Source of the DNA: Bacteroidota bacterium
Lineage (GTDB): Bacteria; Bacteroidota; Bacteroidia; UKL13-3
Direction: 5' to 3'
Length of the DNA stretch: 55,594 bases
NCBI GenBank assembly: GCA_027487625.1
Contig: JAIYDG010000532.1
Span: 1-55,594, forward strand
A program made the translations under genes and the position numbers. This document shows positions 8,882-18,252 of the stretch, piece by piece (position 1 is the stretch's first letter; the number at the start of each line of letters is the position of its first letter). A model generated the notes under the pieces. The model made no database searches. It saw nothing but the letters and a program-made list of their open reading frames with translations, and was not told where the DNA came from.

Positions 8882-9691
8882 TTATTTTACAAAACGAATT
8901 GTGCGCGAAGTTTTCTCATTTTTAAATGAGATAAAATAAATTCCGTTTGCATGTTCAGACATGTCTAAACTGAAAGTATTTCCTTTTTCAATACTTATTG
9001 AACCCATCTCAAGTTCTTGTCCTAATTGGCTAATTAAGGCATATGAAAAACCTGAAGATTGTAGAGATGGATTATTAAATTTTACATGTAGTAAATCAGA
9101 AACCGGATTTGGGAAAATAACGATGTCGTTTTCATTTGTAAAAACAGTTTCAACACCCGTAACTGAATTGGTAAATAACAATTCAAAACGATTGATACCA
9201 AAGCTAAAAGGATTGTTTTCATTTACATTAAATGCATAGGAATCCTTGTTGTTTAATTTGATGTTTTTGTTTAAATATTTGTCAGTTAAATAAACTTCTG
9301 TTCCAGTAGCAAATGAGTTCAAATCTTCAAAAGTAAAACTATAGTTACCTGAATTTAATTTGGCAGAAACCATCACTTTTTGAGGATCTGTTGACAAAGG
9401 CAATCCACTAATCGAAAGGGTGTTTAATCCATCTGATGTAAGAAAACCAAGAGCATCTGTTAAATCATAAGCATCAAACTTTGTATCAAAATTGGGAGTA
9501 GCTCCTGATTCCATGTAAACCGATGCATCATCAAATGCTGTATCATTTTTGTTCAATCTCACATGCAAACAATTTGCTTTTGCAGGATTGCCCTTAAAAA
9601 AACTACTACCAACATTATTGCTAACTTTATGAGTTTCCTTGATATGGATGATAGGACTTGTGGCATTTGCTTTTACAAAAAACTTTGCCAA
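8882..9691 (-). pseudogene. C-terminal part of the frameshifted ice-binding-like protein, with T9SS sorting domain
   Basis: This frame has no credible start of its own; the listed start is a TTG inside the reading overlap. It continues the protein of the upstream ORF: 'KFFVKANATSPIIHIKETHK' is the normal continuation of '...SSWQSF' in this kind of T9SS cargo. The last ~80 residues ('IVIFPNPVSDLLHVKF' to 'SRTIRFVK') are a type A sorting domain. Restoring one T in the T6 tract at 9677-9682 joins both ORFs into one protein of about 870 aa. This is either a true inactivating or phase-variable frameshift or a base-calling/assembly error in a homopolymer. Confidence 0.85.
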
Positions 9692-11496
9692 CTACTTACA
9701 AATGGAGTTCCTATTGTAGGCGTACCAGTACCCACACCATTCACATAACTTGCATAACCTCCACCTGCACTAGTAGTATTGGTAGGATTCCAAATATATA
9801 ATGCATCATCAACATTGTTAAAGTCGCTTGCACCTTGTGATTTAACTTGGTTCCAATTAATAGTACCAGCATAAGGATTACCTACCAAATTCCATCCTTG
9901 AGATGCATTGCTTGTATAAGTTAAGGGTATTGTCACTGAACTACCAGGATTTGTTCCTTTTACCCATAAAGTAGTTACATTGTTAACGGTATTCGCAGTT
10001 GTTAAACTGATGCTTCTATCACCACGAATAAATACCCTGTAACCTTTGCCACTAGTAAGGGAGGTATTGCCATCAATTGCACTCCATTTTGTTGGGTGAT
10101 TGATGTCGTTTCCACCTGTAGCGTCGCTTTCATTATAAGAATAAGCAGAACTTTGGTGACTTAATGAAAAGTCAACATCGCCAAATGAACCCGTAATTTG
10201 GGTACCTCTTGAAGCTGTGCCACCGGCATTGTCTCTCCATTGCAAAGATGTTCCACCAATTACAGGTGATGACAAAAACCTAAACTTGCGACCATTGGCT
10301 GGAATATATCTTTCTGCAGTGATGTTACCACTTATACTTCCACTTACAATTTCGTCTATAGTTGCAGTTGAGCCTGACGAAGAAAGCAAGGTCAAGTAAT
10401 CATTGGTAACAAGCGTTCCACTTAGTATTTTTAAAGAATGAGTAAGGTTCAAAGTTCCGTTAATATTCACCGTACCTGTTTGATTCATTCCCAAGTTACT
10501 AATGGTATTAGAACTAAAAGTAGCAGCAGGAATATTTTGAGTTGTTGTTCCTACAAAACTTATTTTAGAACTAGAAGTAGAAACAATAATTTTTCCGGTT
10601 GAAAACTGATTGATTGTACCTGATACACTTAATTCATGTCCATTGGCATCTAAGTTTTTATCTGATGGATTTGTAATATTTCCTACCAAACGATTAGAAT
10701 CCAAAAGACAATGATTAGCTGGTGTTAAAACAAAACCAATATGCTCACCTGAAGAAGGCAAAGAACCATAAACCCAATTATTAGCCACAGCAAAATCAGT
10801 ATTAATACTACCATTCCACAAACCACCATCATAATAAATTACAGTACAAGCATTTATAATGATAGCTCCTGTTTTGCTGAGTGCTCTGCCGTAAAAGGTA
10901 GAATTGTTATTTAAGGTAATTGCACCATTTACGAGTATATTTCCTCTAAACACAGAGCCATCTCCTAAAGTAAAGGCACCATTTATTTGCCAATAAACAT
11001 TGCGCAAATTGGCTGCATTGATGAGCAGCACATTTGATAAAGTAGCTGTAGCAAAAGCACCATCTACTTTAAAAATAAATATGGAATTAGGATTTCCTTG
11101 TCCATCTAAAGTTAGATTGCCAGTTAGTGTGCCAGCCGCTCCCAAACAATAAATACTAGGAGTTAAGGTTTGGTTGCTGCCAAGTGTTATACCTAAAACT
11201 GTTGCACAAGTTAAACCACTCATGTTTGTATAAGCAGTATTTAAATCTGTAGCAACCAGATTTGATATTGAATCCTCTACATGAATCTGACCAACCACAG
11301 TTGGACTTCCCGTATATGCGCCGGCATTTGTACCAACATCACCCAAAATACCAGAAGTACCGGTATTGGTAAAAGCACCCACAGCGGTAAACAGGGCATA
11401 ACTCGAAGCAGCACCTAAATTAGGTACCTGAGCATAGTTTGATTTTGAAAATAATAAACATAGGACCGTTATTATTAAATATAATTTTATTTTCAT
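9673..11496 (-). CDS. DUF3494 ice-binding-like secreted protein, N-terminal part of a frameshifted gene
   Basis: Begins with a signal peptide ('MKIKLYLIITVLCLLFSKSNYAQ'), then a DUF3494 beta-solenoid domain at about residues 25-220, with 'LGAASSYALFTAVGAFTNTG', 'GDVGTNAGAYTG' and 'GNILVNGAITLNNNSTFYGRAL'. DUF3494 proteins include ice-binding proteins of cold-adapted microbes, but many family members are adhesins or unproven. Residues ~230-600 are a beta-rich region common in T9SS cargo ('RYIPANGRKFRFLSSPV', 'GWNLVGNPYAGTINWNQV'). The ORF stops at 'SSWQSFL' because of a -1 frameshift in a T6 run; without the downstream part it lacks the sorting domain and should not be released by T9SS. Confidence 0.88.
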   Translation of the reverse strand: MKIKLYLIITVLCLLFSKSNYAQVPNLGAASSYALFTAVGAFTNTGTSGILGDVGTNAGAYTGSPTVVGQIHVEDSISNLVATDLNTAYTNMSGLTCATVLGITLGSNQTLTPSIYCLGAAGTLTGNLTLDGQGNPNSIFIFKVDGAFATATLSNVLLINAANLRNVYWQINGAFTLGDGSVFRGNILVNGAITLNNNSTFYGRALSKTGAIIINACTVIYYDGGLWNGSINTDFAVANNWVYGSLPSSGEHIGFVLTPANHCLLDSNRLVGNITNPSDKNLDANGHELSVSGTINQFSTGKIIVSTSSSKISFVGTTTQNIPAATFSSNTISNLGMNQTGTVNINGTLNLTHSLKILSGTLVTNDYLTLLSSSGSTATIDEIVSGSISGNITAERYIPANGRKFRFLSSPVIGGTSLQWRDNAGGTASRGTQITGSFGDVDFSLSHQSSAYSYNESDATGGNDINHPTKWSAIDGNTSLTSGKGYRVFIRGDRSISLTTANTVNNVTTLWVKGTNPGSSVTIPLTYTSNASQGWNLVGNPYAGTINWNQVKSQGASDFNNVDDALYIWNPTNTTSAGGGYASYVNGVGTGTPTIGTPFVSSWQSFL

Positions 11497-11901
11497 CTTG
11501 ATTGTGATTAGCTATTTGAAATGCAAAAATCGCTTGAAAACAATCGTGAGTTGTTATATATCTATTTGTGTATCTTACATAATTGACTGATTGAGAAAGT
11601 GTAGGGTGGAAAGGTTATAGATATTTTACTTTATGAGTATAGCATATGAAATTCCAAAATTTCAATTATGATGAGTAAAGAAAAGTGTAGTATGAAAATG
11701 GGGTTTAATATCCGTTAGTATTCAACTTGTTTTCTAGAAATTGAAAGTTCAGAAGGAGACATTGTCATCAAAATTTTTATTGTTAACTAGGATAGTAATT
11801 GGGGCTACAAAAAAAGTAAATCTATAAAAAACCACAGAATTTAAACTTCGACTTAAATCTTGGTGTTCCTGTATTATTGGGTAAATTTGAATAAAAACAA
11901 A
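11497..11901. other. 405-bp divergent intergenic region
   Basis: AT-rich spacer between the ice-binding gene (minus) and the WG-repeat gene (plus). It must hold two divergent promoters, but I see no strong -33/-7 pair, no RNA gene and no repeat. An open frame runs upstream from 11902 to a TTG at 11860 but looks non-coding. Confidence 0.5.
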
Positions 11902-13794
11902 ATGCGCAAAATCTTAGCGATTACTTGTTTGCTTCTTCTCTATAGTTTATCCAGTATTTCGCAAATAAGATTGGATTTACCTCAACTTATTCCTTTTAAA
12001 TACAAGGGAAAATTTGGTTATAAAAATTCACAAAATCAAATTGTTATTAATCCTATTTACCAAAACGTGAGCTTGTTTATAAATGGAAAAGCCATTGTAT
12101 CTAAAGAAATAAATGGAATAAGGCTATCGGGTGTTATAGATATAAATGGCAAAGAAATTGTGCCAATAAAATTTAGAATTTCAAGTTCAATCTATATGGA
12201 AGGTAGGGGTTTTGAAGCCAATGGCTTTATTGATACTAAAGCCTGTTTTTTCATTGTGATGGATGAGTTGAAGCAACCCAAAAGTGTGGGGGTTTGGGAC
12301 AGAAACGGTGATGTAATAATTGAGCCTGAATTTACTTCTATTAGTGTAGAAGGAGATAAAACTAAGGGATTAATTTTTGTGGTAAAAAAACAAATTGGTA
12401 ACGATGAACTTGTTGCCGTTTATAATACAGTGGGAACTTGCCTTTTGCCCTTAGGTTCAAGAAATAATTTTTACAATTGGCAAAACAATAGATATGGTAA
12501 ATCAGGCAAAGAAATTTTATCTCAAGAGCAAATATTACAAGCTGATACCTCACATTCCTATATATACAAAAAGGATTTGTACTCACTAGGTTTTTCAATG
12601 CATCATGCAATAGTAATGGATAAAAAAACTGCTCTTTATGGTGTATATAACATGAAAACAAAAACATACATTTTGCCCGCTACATACAGGTATATTGGAA
12701 CTATAGGAAGAGGGTTTTTGGTTTGCACATTACTAGATAAAAAAAGAAAAATAATTGTGCTAAACAATCAATATCAGGTAAGAGATACCTTAACTGAAAA
12801 AACCGATTTTACCTACCATTATGGAAGTCAGTTTACGTATAATCTATCTGGTGTTATTAACAGTGGCAACTATAAACAATTGAATAAAATTGGTGACCCA
12901 AAATCAAGATTCAAACATTTTCCTCACTTAGGTTTAATGTTAATTATAGATAAGAGTGCAAATAAGGCCTTAGTATTTGACTCATTAGGCAATTCAATAT
13001 TTGAGTCCATATTACCAGAAAGGTTTCTCTATGATGATGTTCGCTTTAATGATTTGGTTCAGACCGAAGTAAAGGAGGCTAAAACCGCAGAATCTTTGCT
13101 AAAAGTATTGGATTTAGCATTTGCACCTTTGGCAGAAACAAGCTTATCAAATGCATACAGAACCTCATTAGATGGCCAAATATATTATGCCTCTTATGAT
13201 GGCAAATTGCTTGCCGTTTTAGCAAAGGATGTAGAAAAATACTTTGCCATAAAACGTTATGGCGTAAGGCCAGTGTTTGAGTGTATAAATGGCCGGCAAA
13301 TAGCATTACCTGAGGAGCTTAGGTATTTAATATTATTTGGAACCGATACACTTTATGCTGCAAAACATATTACCTCCCCAGAATTCTTTAGGGTTGATAT
13401 AAAGGGAAATTTAAGAGCACTTTCTACACAAGAGCGCTTAGCTTTAATTGCAAGAATAAATGCGAAGATTACGCCTTTAGTAGACAATTGTAATACTTGT
13501 ACATTTAAGAATTCGTCTTTGTTAAACCAAAATTGGGTTTGGGATTACCAAGCGTTTTCTTCAGACAACATAAACATTCCGCTCCCATTATTAGTTCCAC
13601 ATGCTAATCCTTCATCTTATAATATAGATATCTCGCGTGGACAAAGTATCTTTTTCCACCGAACAACTTTGGAGGTTTACGGTGTCTTTAAAAAATTTCC
13701 TAGTTCTGTTGTCTTACCTACACCTTACTACAATCTGTTTCGTATAAACAAAAAGAATGGTGACTTAAAAGAATACCAAATTAGGGAATTCTAA
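11902..13794 (+). CDS. Exported WG-repeat protein
   Basis: 630 aa. The ATG at 11902 is chosen because it opens a clean signal peptide ('MRKILAITCLLLLYSLSSISQ'); the track's TTG start at 11860 would bury it. The first ~300 residues contain WG/KWG-type repeats: 'FKYKGKFGYKNSQNQIVINPIYQNV', 'GVIDINGKEIVPIKF', 'GVWDRNGDVIIEPEF', 'YGVYNMKTKTYILPATYRYI'. The C-terminal half has no recognised domain, and there is no T9SS sorting domain, so the protein is probably periplasmic or on the inner face of the outer membrane. WG-repeat proteins are poorly characterised. Confidence 0.8.
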   Translation: MRKILAITCLLLLYSLSSISQIRLDLPQLIPFKYKGKFGYKNSQNQIVINPIYQNVSLFINGKAIVSKEINGIRLSGVIDINGKEIVPIKFRISSSIYMEGRGFEANGFIDTKACFFIVMDELKQPKSVGVWDRNGDVIIEPEFTSISVEGDKTKGLIFVVKKQIGNDELVAVYNTVGTCLLPLGSRNNFYNWQNNRYGKSGKEILSQEQILQADTSHSYIYKKDLYSLGFSMHHAIVMDKKTALYGVYNMKTKTYILPATYRYIGTIGRGFLVCTLLDKKRKIIVLNNQYQVRDTLTEKTDFTYHYGSQFTYNLSGVINSGNYKQLNKIGDPKSRFKHFPHLGLMLIIDKSANKALVFDSLGNSIFESILPERFLYDDVRFNDLVQTEVKEAKTAESLLKVLDLAFAPLAETSLSNAYRTSLDGQIYYASYDGKLLAVLAKDVEKYFAIKRYGVRPVFECINGRQIALPEELRYLILFGTDTLYAAKHITSPEFFRVDIKGNLRALSTQERLALIARINAKITPLVDNCNTCTFKNSSLLNQNWVWDYQAFSSDNINIPLPLLVPHANPSSYNIDISRGQSIFFHRTTLEVYGVFKKFPSSVVLPTPYYNLFRINKKNGDLKEYQIREF

Positions 13795-14025
13795 TACATA
13801 TGTGATAGAGGTCTTTGAATAATCTCTTTAACAAAAATTAGTTTCGTTAATTTGATATTTTATTATCAAACAATAATAAAAAATACAACATTCATTTTGT
13901 TTTTGATAAGGAGCCTATTTCAAATTTGTTCAACCTAAGAAATCAAAGAAAGAGTGCAATTGAAACACAGTTTAAATGTTTGAATAAACCTTTCTTCTAA
14001 TGGAGATTGGACCATCTTTATCAAA

Positions 14026-14166
14026 ATGGCTTTGGCTAAAAGTTTAACTCATATTACCGAGGAAGCGAAGCTTGTCAGCATTCTTACCAACAACGTTGCG
14101 CCAGGTGCTGACGAATCGAAGCTTGTGAGCATCCTGACCAAAAACGTTGCCTCAGGAAAAAAGTAG
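14026..14166 (+). CDS. Candidate 46-aa micro-protein built from two 17-residue repeats
   Basis: Too short for the ORF track. ATG at 14026, TAG at 14164-14166. The product has an 11-residue lead and two near-identical units: 'EEAKLVSILTNNVAPG' and 'DESKLVSILTKNVASG', with a 51-bp period. The 48-bp units align without gaps and differ at nine sites; seven differences are at third codon positions and the four amino-acid changes are mild (E/D, A/S, N/K, P/S). That suggests selection on protein. The stretch is clearly GC-richer than its surroundings. The TAG overlaps the 3' end of the convergent tRNA-Arg gene. Caveats: the minus-strand frame sharing the wobble position is also open through the repeats, and no ribosome-binding site is evident. 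I do not recognise the family. Confidence 0.45.
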   Translation: MALAKSLTHITEEAKLVSILTNNVAPGADESKLVSILTKNVASGKK

Positions 14167-14235
14167 TCTCGACGAGAATCGAACTCATATCAAATGTTTA
14201 GGAAACATCTATTCTATCCATTGAACTACGAGACC
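14164..14235 (-). tRNA. tRNA-Arg (anticodon CCT)
   Basis: The minus strand folds as a complete 72-nt cloverleaf: acceptor GGTCTCG/CGAGACT, D arm GTTC/GAAT, anticodon stem GATGT/ACATT with loop TTCCTAA, T arm ATGAG-TTCGATT-CTCGT, and discriminator A. Positions 34-36 read CCT, giving tRNA-Arg for AGG codons. CCA is not encoded. The 3' end meets the stop codon of the 46-aa ORF, a position where integrating elements often insert, though no integrase or repeated tRNA end is visible here. Confidence 0.93.
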
Positions 14236-14296
14236 AACAGGACCGCGAAAATAACAAAAGATGCGGATTAGCCAAAGTAAAAGATAATTTGAGCAG

Positions 14297-14746
14297 CTAA
14301 AGCCAAATCGATTCCTTTAGTATTTCTTCAAAATTGTGTGTTCTTAAAAAGAAAATTAATCTGATCATGTGGTAAGTACCCAATAATATGCCCAATACAA
14401 TTGCCAGTTTTTTGCTATAAAACCAGTCTTTAAAATATTCCTTTTTACTGATGATTTCTATTGTAAACAAGAGGATAATCATCAAACAAAAAACAAAAGT
14501 TGCAGGGCCAAATAAATGGTAAGATAAACTTTGTAGTAAATCACCTTTATAAATATAAACCAGTGATTTGGTGATGCCACAACCCGGACAAGGTAAGCCA
14601 CTTAAAAGCTTAAACGGACAAAGACTTTGATTGGTTTTGATGTCTTGATCGCTTTCAAATTCAGCAATAAAAAAAGGAATAGCCAGGCTAATAAAAGCTC
14701 CGGCTATTCCTAGTAATTTTCTTTTTACTGAAAACGAATCAGTCAT
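14297..14746 (-). CDS. DUF2752 membrane protein
   Basis: 149 aa with about three transmembrane segments (near residues 13-30, 75-98 and 112-132). The family signature 'CPFKLLSGLPCPGCGITKSL' sits between the first two, with the paired cysteines of 'PCPGCG' that define DUF2752. The function of the family is not known. It lies 17 bp after the DUF4234-like gene in the same direction, so the two are probably co-transcribed. No terminator is obvious before the tRNA gene. Confidence 0.85.
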   Translation of the reverse strand: MTDSFSVKRKLLGIAGAFISLAIPFFIAEFESDQDIKTNQSLCPFKLLSGLPCPGCGITKSLVYIYKGDLLQSLSYHLFGPATFVFCLMIILLFTIEIISKKEYFKDWFYSKKLAIVLGILLGTYHMIRLIFFLRTHNFEEILKESIWL

Positions 14747-14763
14747 TCAGCTACAGTAAAACC

Positions 14764-15126
14764 TTAATCGTTGTACAATTTGTTGATTTCACCTTGAACA
14801 ATCATTGCTGAAACCATTGGAAAGAAAAATCCAAGTACCAGTAATAAAACTGTTTGGTCGTTGGGTTGCTGATTGGTTCTTTGGTAAATAGCAGGTAATC
14901 CGTCTTTACCGATTAAATAATAGAAATACAGGTTTACAGGAAAACAACAGCCAGAGAAAATAGCAATTGGAGTTGATACAATTTCTCTTTCTGCTACAGC
15001 ATTAATTACTTCTGCTGATTTAATGTTCCAGTAAATTAAGTACAATCCGCAGGTGATGAATCCAAGGATTAATACAAGAATGGGCTCGTTATGAAAACGA
15101 GGGATGGGTTTTTGAATGAGTTCCAC
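14764..15126 (-). CDS. DUF4234-like small membrane protein
   Basis: 120 aa. It begins at a GTG at 15126 because no internal methionine precedes the first membrane segment. There are three hydrophobic segments, including 'LVLILGFITCGLYLIYWN', typical of DUF4234 proteins ('GxxTCGIYxLYW'). It is the first gene of a probable two-gene operon with the DUF2752 gene. Function unknown. Confidence 0.75.
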   Translation of the reverse strand: MELIQKPIPRFHNEPILVLILGFITCGLYLIYWNIKSAEVINAVAEREIVSTPIAIFSGCCFPVNLYFYYLIGKDGLPAIYQRTNQQPNDQTVLLLVLGFFFPMVSAMIVQGEINKLYND

Positions 15127-15282
15127 TTGGTATAAATTTTAAAGAAATATATCACTTTTTTATTAAAAGCCAAGGAGATAAAAGGCAAATCCTTTTATCA
15201 AAGTTTTTAAACAACAAAATCAAAAATCTGCCGTTTGTCAATATACTTATGAAAATTTAATTTATTCTTATTGAATTTGCTC

Positions 15283-15290
15283 TAGTTTTG
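15283..15290 (+). promoter_or_regulatory. Bacteroidota -7 box upstream of the inorganic-carbon operon
   Basis: TAGTTTTG fits the Bacteroidota -7 consensus TAnnTTTG. With the usual spacing, transcription would start at about 15294-15298, coinciding with the TTG start codon at 15296 and suggesting a leaderless or nearly leaderless message. A clear -33 TTG at ideal spacing is not evident. Confidence 0.5.
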
Positions 15291-15295
15291 CAACC

Positions 15296-15661
15296 TTGAA
15301 AAAGCTCACCCACATATTTTCGGCAATAGGCCAAACTATCATGATGCTCATGATGTTTCTTGCATTGGTGTGGGCACCACTAAGTCAGGGCTCTCAATCT
15401 CACACACTTAAAAAGGCTGAATTTCAAAAACAAAAGAACAAAGAGCTTTCAGGTTTTATTAGCTCTTATGCGTTTGAAGAAACTGAAGAAGAAGAATTTT
15501 CAGAAGAAGACAATTTCACTTTTCATGTTGCCTACAACTTCATTAGTAATCACACAGCTCTTCTTTTAAACAAAACTTACAGTAGTTTATTGTTCAATAA
15601 TGAACATCAAACTAACACTGAAAGTAAGTTATTTATTCAAATCAGGTGCTTACTGATTTAG
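15296..15661 (+). CDS. Small exported protein leading the DAB operon
   Basis: 121 aa starting at TTG: 'MKKLTHIFSAIGQTIMMLMMFLALVWAPLSQG' is a good signal peptide or membrane anchor, and it would be lost if a later methionine were used. The middle is strongly acidic ('EETEEEEFSEEDNF') and no domain is recognised. It lies 83 bp before dabA in the same direction and is the first gene after a -7 box, so an accessory role in the carbon-uptake operon is plausible but unproven. Confidence 0.6.
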   Translation: MKKLTHIFSAIGQTIMMLMMFLALVWAPLSQGSQSHTLKKAEFQKQKNKELSGFISSYAFEETEEEEFSEEDNFTFHVAYNFISNHTALLLNKTYSSLLFNNEHQTNTESKLFIQIRCLLI

Positions 15662-15744
15662 AATCCTATTTAGACTTTTATTCGGCTGAATTTTTCAGCA
15701 CTTAGGCACTCGCCAATTTTCAATTTCATTTATTATTAATTCTC

Positions 15745-18252
15745 ATGAAAAAAGAACATGGTTCTTTTAATGAGTTTGATGTGCTACATCAGATTAAACA
15801 TTATCTGCCGGCTCAAGCTCCATTAAAAGACTTTATTCATCATAATACATTGCATGCCTTTCAGCATCTTAATTTCTTTGAGGCATGCCGTTTAGCCAAT
15901 TCATCATTTGGCTATAAAACATCCTTAAGTTTGAAGGAATACCGTCAGCTTTATTCTGAAGGAAAAATCAATCCTGAAATTATAAAAGCTTGCATCAACA
16001 GACGAAAAGGCGAAGAAAATCTTTCGGTATGGCTCAATAAAATGATTGAGAAAGAATACCATTCTCTTACTTTACCTAAAATTGGTTCTGTTCGTAAAAA
16101 CTGGAAGAAGTTTTATAGAATCGACCTTGATTCCTTAGTATTTCCAATCCTTTTCCGAACTCTTTGTAGCTACCTAGATCAAGGAATTTCAATATGGAAT
16201 TTCCCTGTTCACCACAAAGGTTTTTTATCATCACTTAGAGAAATGGAAAAAAACTCTTTCGTGAGTTTATTTAAAACAGAAAGAGCAAAAAACTTATTGC
16301 TTTCTTCAACGTGTTCTATTCATTCATTGCTTGAATTACTTGTTGGAAAAGAGGAGCTTTATGAAGATTATTTATACGACCAGCAGTTTGCACACCAAGG
16401 CTGGTCAGGAATGGTTTCATCTATTGAAGACAATCCAAATGGTTTATTAGACCATAAAAAAATAAGTCTTCACGATTTAATCGTATTTGAATTACTACTT
16501 GAAATTGATGTGCTCGACAATCACTTTACAGACATTTGGGCGCCATTGGGAAGTCGGATCAAAACTGAACATGAACCTTTGATGAAACCCATTATGGAAA
16601 CTGAATTTCATAAGGTTTTGCGCTTGTGGCAAGAGGCTTACGAATGGAGTTTTTATGATGAAGTTTTAAGAGGAATTCAAACAAATCCGCTTACCATTTC
16701 ATCACCTTCAAAAAAGAGTTTTCAAGGTTTGTTTTGTATAGATGATCGTGAGTGTTCAATTAGAAGACATCTTGAATTGCACGATTCAAACTGCGAAACA
16801 TTTGGCACGCCAGGTTTCTTTAATGTTGAATTTTACTTCAAACCTGAACATGGAAAATTCTATGACAAGGTTTGTCCAGCGCCCATGACACCTAAATTTT
16901 TAGTGAAAGAAATAGGCGGAAAAGGACAAGGTGATACAGATGCAAACTTTCATAAACAAACCAACTCCTTATTCTTTGGTTGGTTTATTTCACAGACGCT
17001 GGGACCTTGGTCTGCATTTAAATTGTTCCTCAATATTTTCATGCCAAGAATGAGTCCAGCAACAGCTTCCTCATTCAAACACATGCATCATAAATCTGAA
17101 TTAAGCATTGAGAGTTCAAATCCACCACAATTTGAACATGGAATGCAAATTGGTTTCGGCATTGATGATATGGTTCAAAGGGTTGAAGGATTATTAAAAA
17201 GCATAGGATTACAAAACAATTTTGCTCAATTGGTTTATGTGGTTGGACATGGTTCAAGTAGCGTAAACAATCCATATTATTCTGCTTACGATTGCGGAGC
17301 TTGTTCTGGAAGACCTGGTGGTGTAAATGCTAGGGTATTTTGTTATATGGCCAATCACAAAGAAGTGAGAAAACGTTTGGCAGAAAGAGGAGTTCATATT
17401 CCTGAAGAAACCATATTTATTGGGGCTTTACAAGATACAGCAACGGATGAAATTGCTTTTTATGATGAAGATAAATTAGGAGAAAATTACCTTCAACAAC
17501 ATCTTCAAAACAAAAAAACCTTTGCTCAAGCATTAGACAATAATGCAAAGGAAAGGTCGAGAAGATTGGTTACAACAGATTCATCAGGTAGTGCAGCACT
17601 TGTTCATGAAAGAATAAAAAGACGTGTTGTTTCTTTGTTCGAACCAAGACCAGAATTAAACCACGCCACCAATGCCTTATGCATTATTGGAAGAAGGGGT
17701 TTAAGTAAGGGATTGTTTTTAGATAGAAGGGCGTTTATGAACTCTTATGATTATGCCACAGACCCTGATGGAAAATACTTATTGAACATTTTAAAACCTG
17801 CTGCACCCGTATGTGGTGGTATCAATTTAGAATATTATTTCTCGAGAGTTGATAACCAAAAATTAGGTGCAGGAACCAAACTACCGCATAATGTAATGGG
17901 CTTGTTTGGATTGGCAAATGGAGCAGATGGTGACTTGAGACCGGGACTACCCATACAAATGATCGAGGTTCACGACCCATTGAGGTTATTAATGATTGTT
18001 GAACATTTTCCTGAAGTGATTCTGAACAGTTTGTCACAATCGCCAGAAACATACGAATGGTTTAAAAACGATTGGATAAAACTAGTAGCAGTTCATCCAG
18101 AAAACAGAAATTTATACTATTTTGAAAAGGGTGAATTTCATCCATATCAAACCATTCACAGTGAAACACAGCTTTTGGAAAATGCCGAAAACCTGTTTGA
18201 AAATAACATAGAGAATTTACCGGTTTATCAATTGAAGGGGTTAATGGTATGA
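15745..18252 (+). CDS. dabA: Inorganic carbon accumulation protein DabA (DUF2309)
   Basis: 835 aa, the usual length of the DUF2309/UPF0753 family. DabA is a zinc protein distantly related to beta-carbonic anhydrase that, with DabB, takes up inorganic carbon, probably by energy-coupled one-way hydration of CO2 to bicarbonate at the inner membrane face. The expected metal and catalytic residues are present: C331 and D333 in 'LFCIDDREC', H502 in 'VYVVGHGSS', and C517 in 'YDCGACSGRPGG'. The H-C distance of 15 and the C-H distance of about 171 agree closely with the characterised Halothiobacillus protein (from memory). Its stop overlaps dabB by 4 bp (ATGA). Confidence 0.93.
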   Translation: MKKEHGSFNEFDVLHQIKHYLPAQAPLKDFIHHNTLHAFQHLNFFEACRLANSSFGYKTSLSLKEYRQLYSEGKINPEIIKACINRRKGEENLSVWLNKMIEKEYHSLTLPKIGSVRKNWKKFYRIDLDSLVFPILFRTLCSYLDQGISIWNFPVHHKGFLSSLREMEKNSFVSLFKTERAKNLLLSSTCSIHSLLELLVGKEELYEDYLYDQQFAHQGWSGMVSSIEDNPNGLLDHKKISLHDLIVFELLLEIDVLDNHFTDIWAPLGSRIKTEHEPLMKPIMETEFHKVLRLWQEAYEWSFYDEVLRGIQTNPLTISSPSKKSFQGLFCIDDRECSIRRHLELHDSNCETFGTPGFFNVEFYFKPEHGKFYDKVCPAPMTPKFLVKEIGGKGQGDTDANFHKQTNSLFFGWFISQTLGPWSAFKLFLNIFMPRMSPATASSFKHMHHKSELSIESSNPPQFEHGMQIGFGIDDMVQRVEGLLKSIGLQNNFAQLVYVVGHGSSSVNNPYYSAYDCGACSGRPGGVNARVFCYMANHKEVRKRLAERGVHIPEETIFIGALQDTATDEIAFYDEDKLGENYLQQHLQNKKTFAQALDNNAKERSRRLVTTDSSGSAALVHERIKRRVVSLFEPRPELNHATNALCIIGRRGLSKGLFLDRRAFMNSYDYATDPDGKYLLNILKPAAPVCGGINLEYYFSRVDNQKLGAGTKLPHNVMGLFGLANGADGDLRPGLPIQMIEVHDPLRLLMIVEHFPEVILNSLSQSPETYEWFKNDWIKLVAVHPENRNLYYFEKGEFHPYQTIHSETQLLENAENLFENNIENLPVYQLKGLMV

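Noticed and set aside
9673-11496. Taking DUF3494 as proof of a cold habitat
   Set aside because: Many DUF3494 proteins have no demonstrated ice-binding activity, and nothing else in the window indicates cold adaptation.
14026-14235. Integrated genomic island at tRNA-Arg
   Set aside because: The position is suggestive but no integrase and no second copy of the tRNA 3' end could be found nearby; only the micro-ORF is reported.
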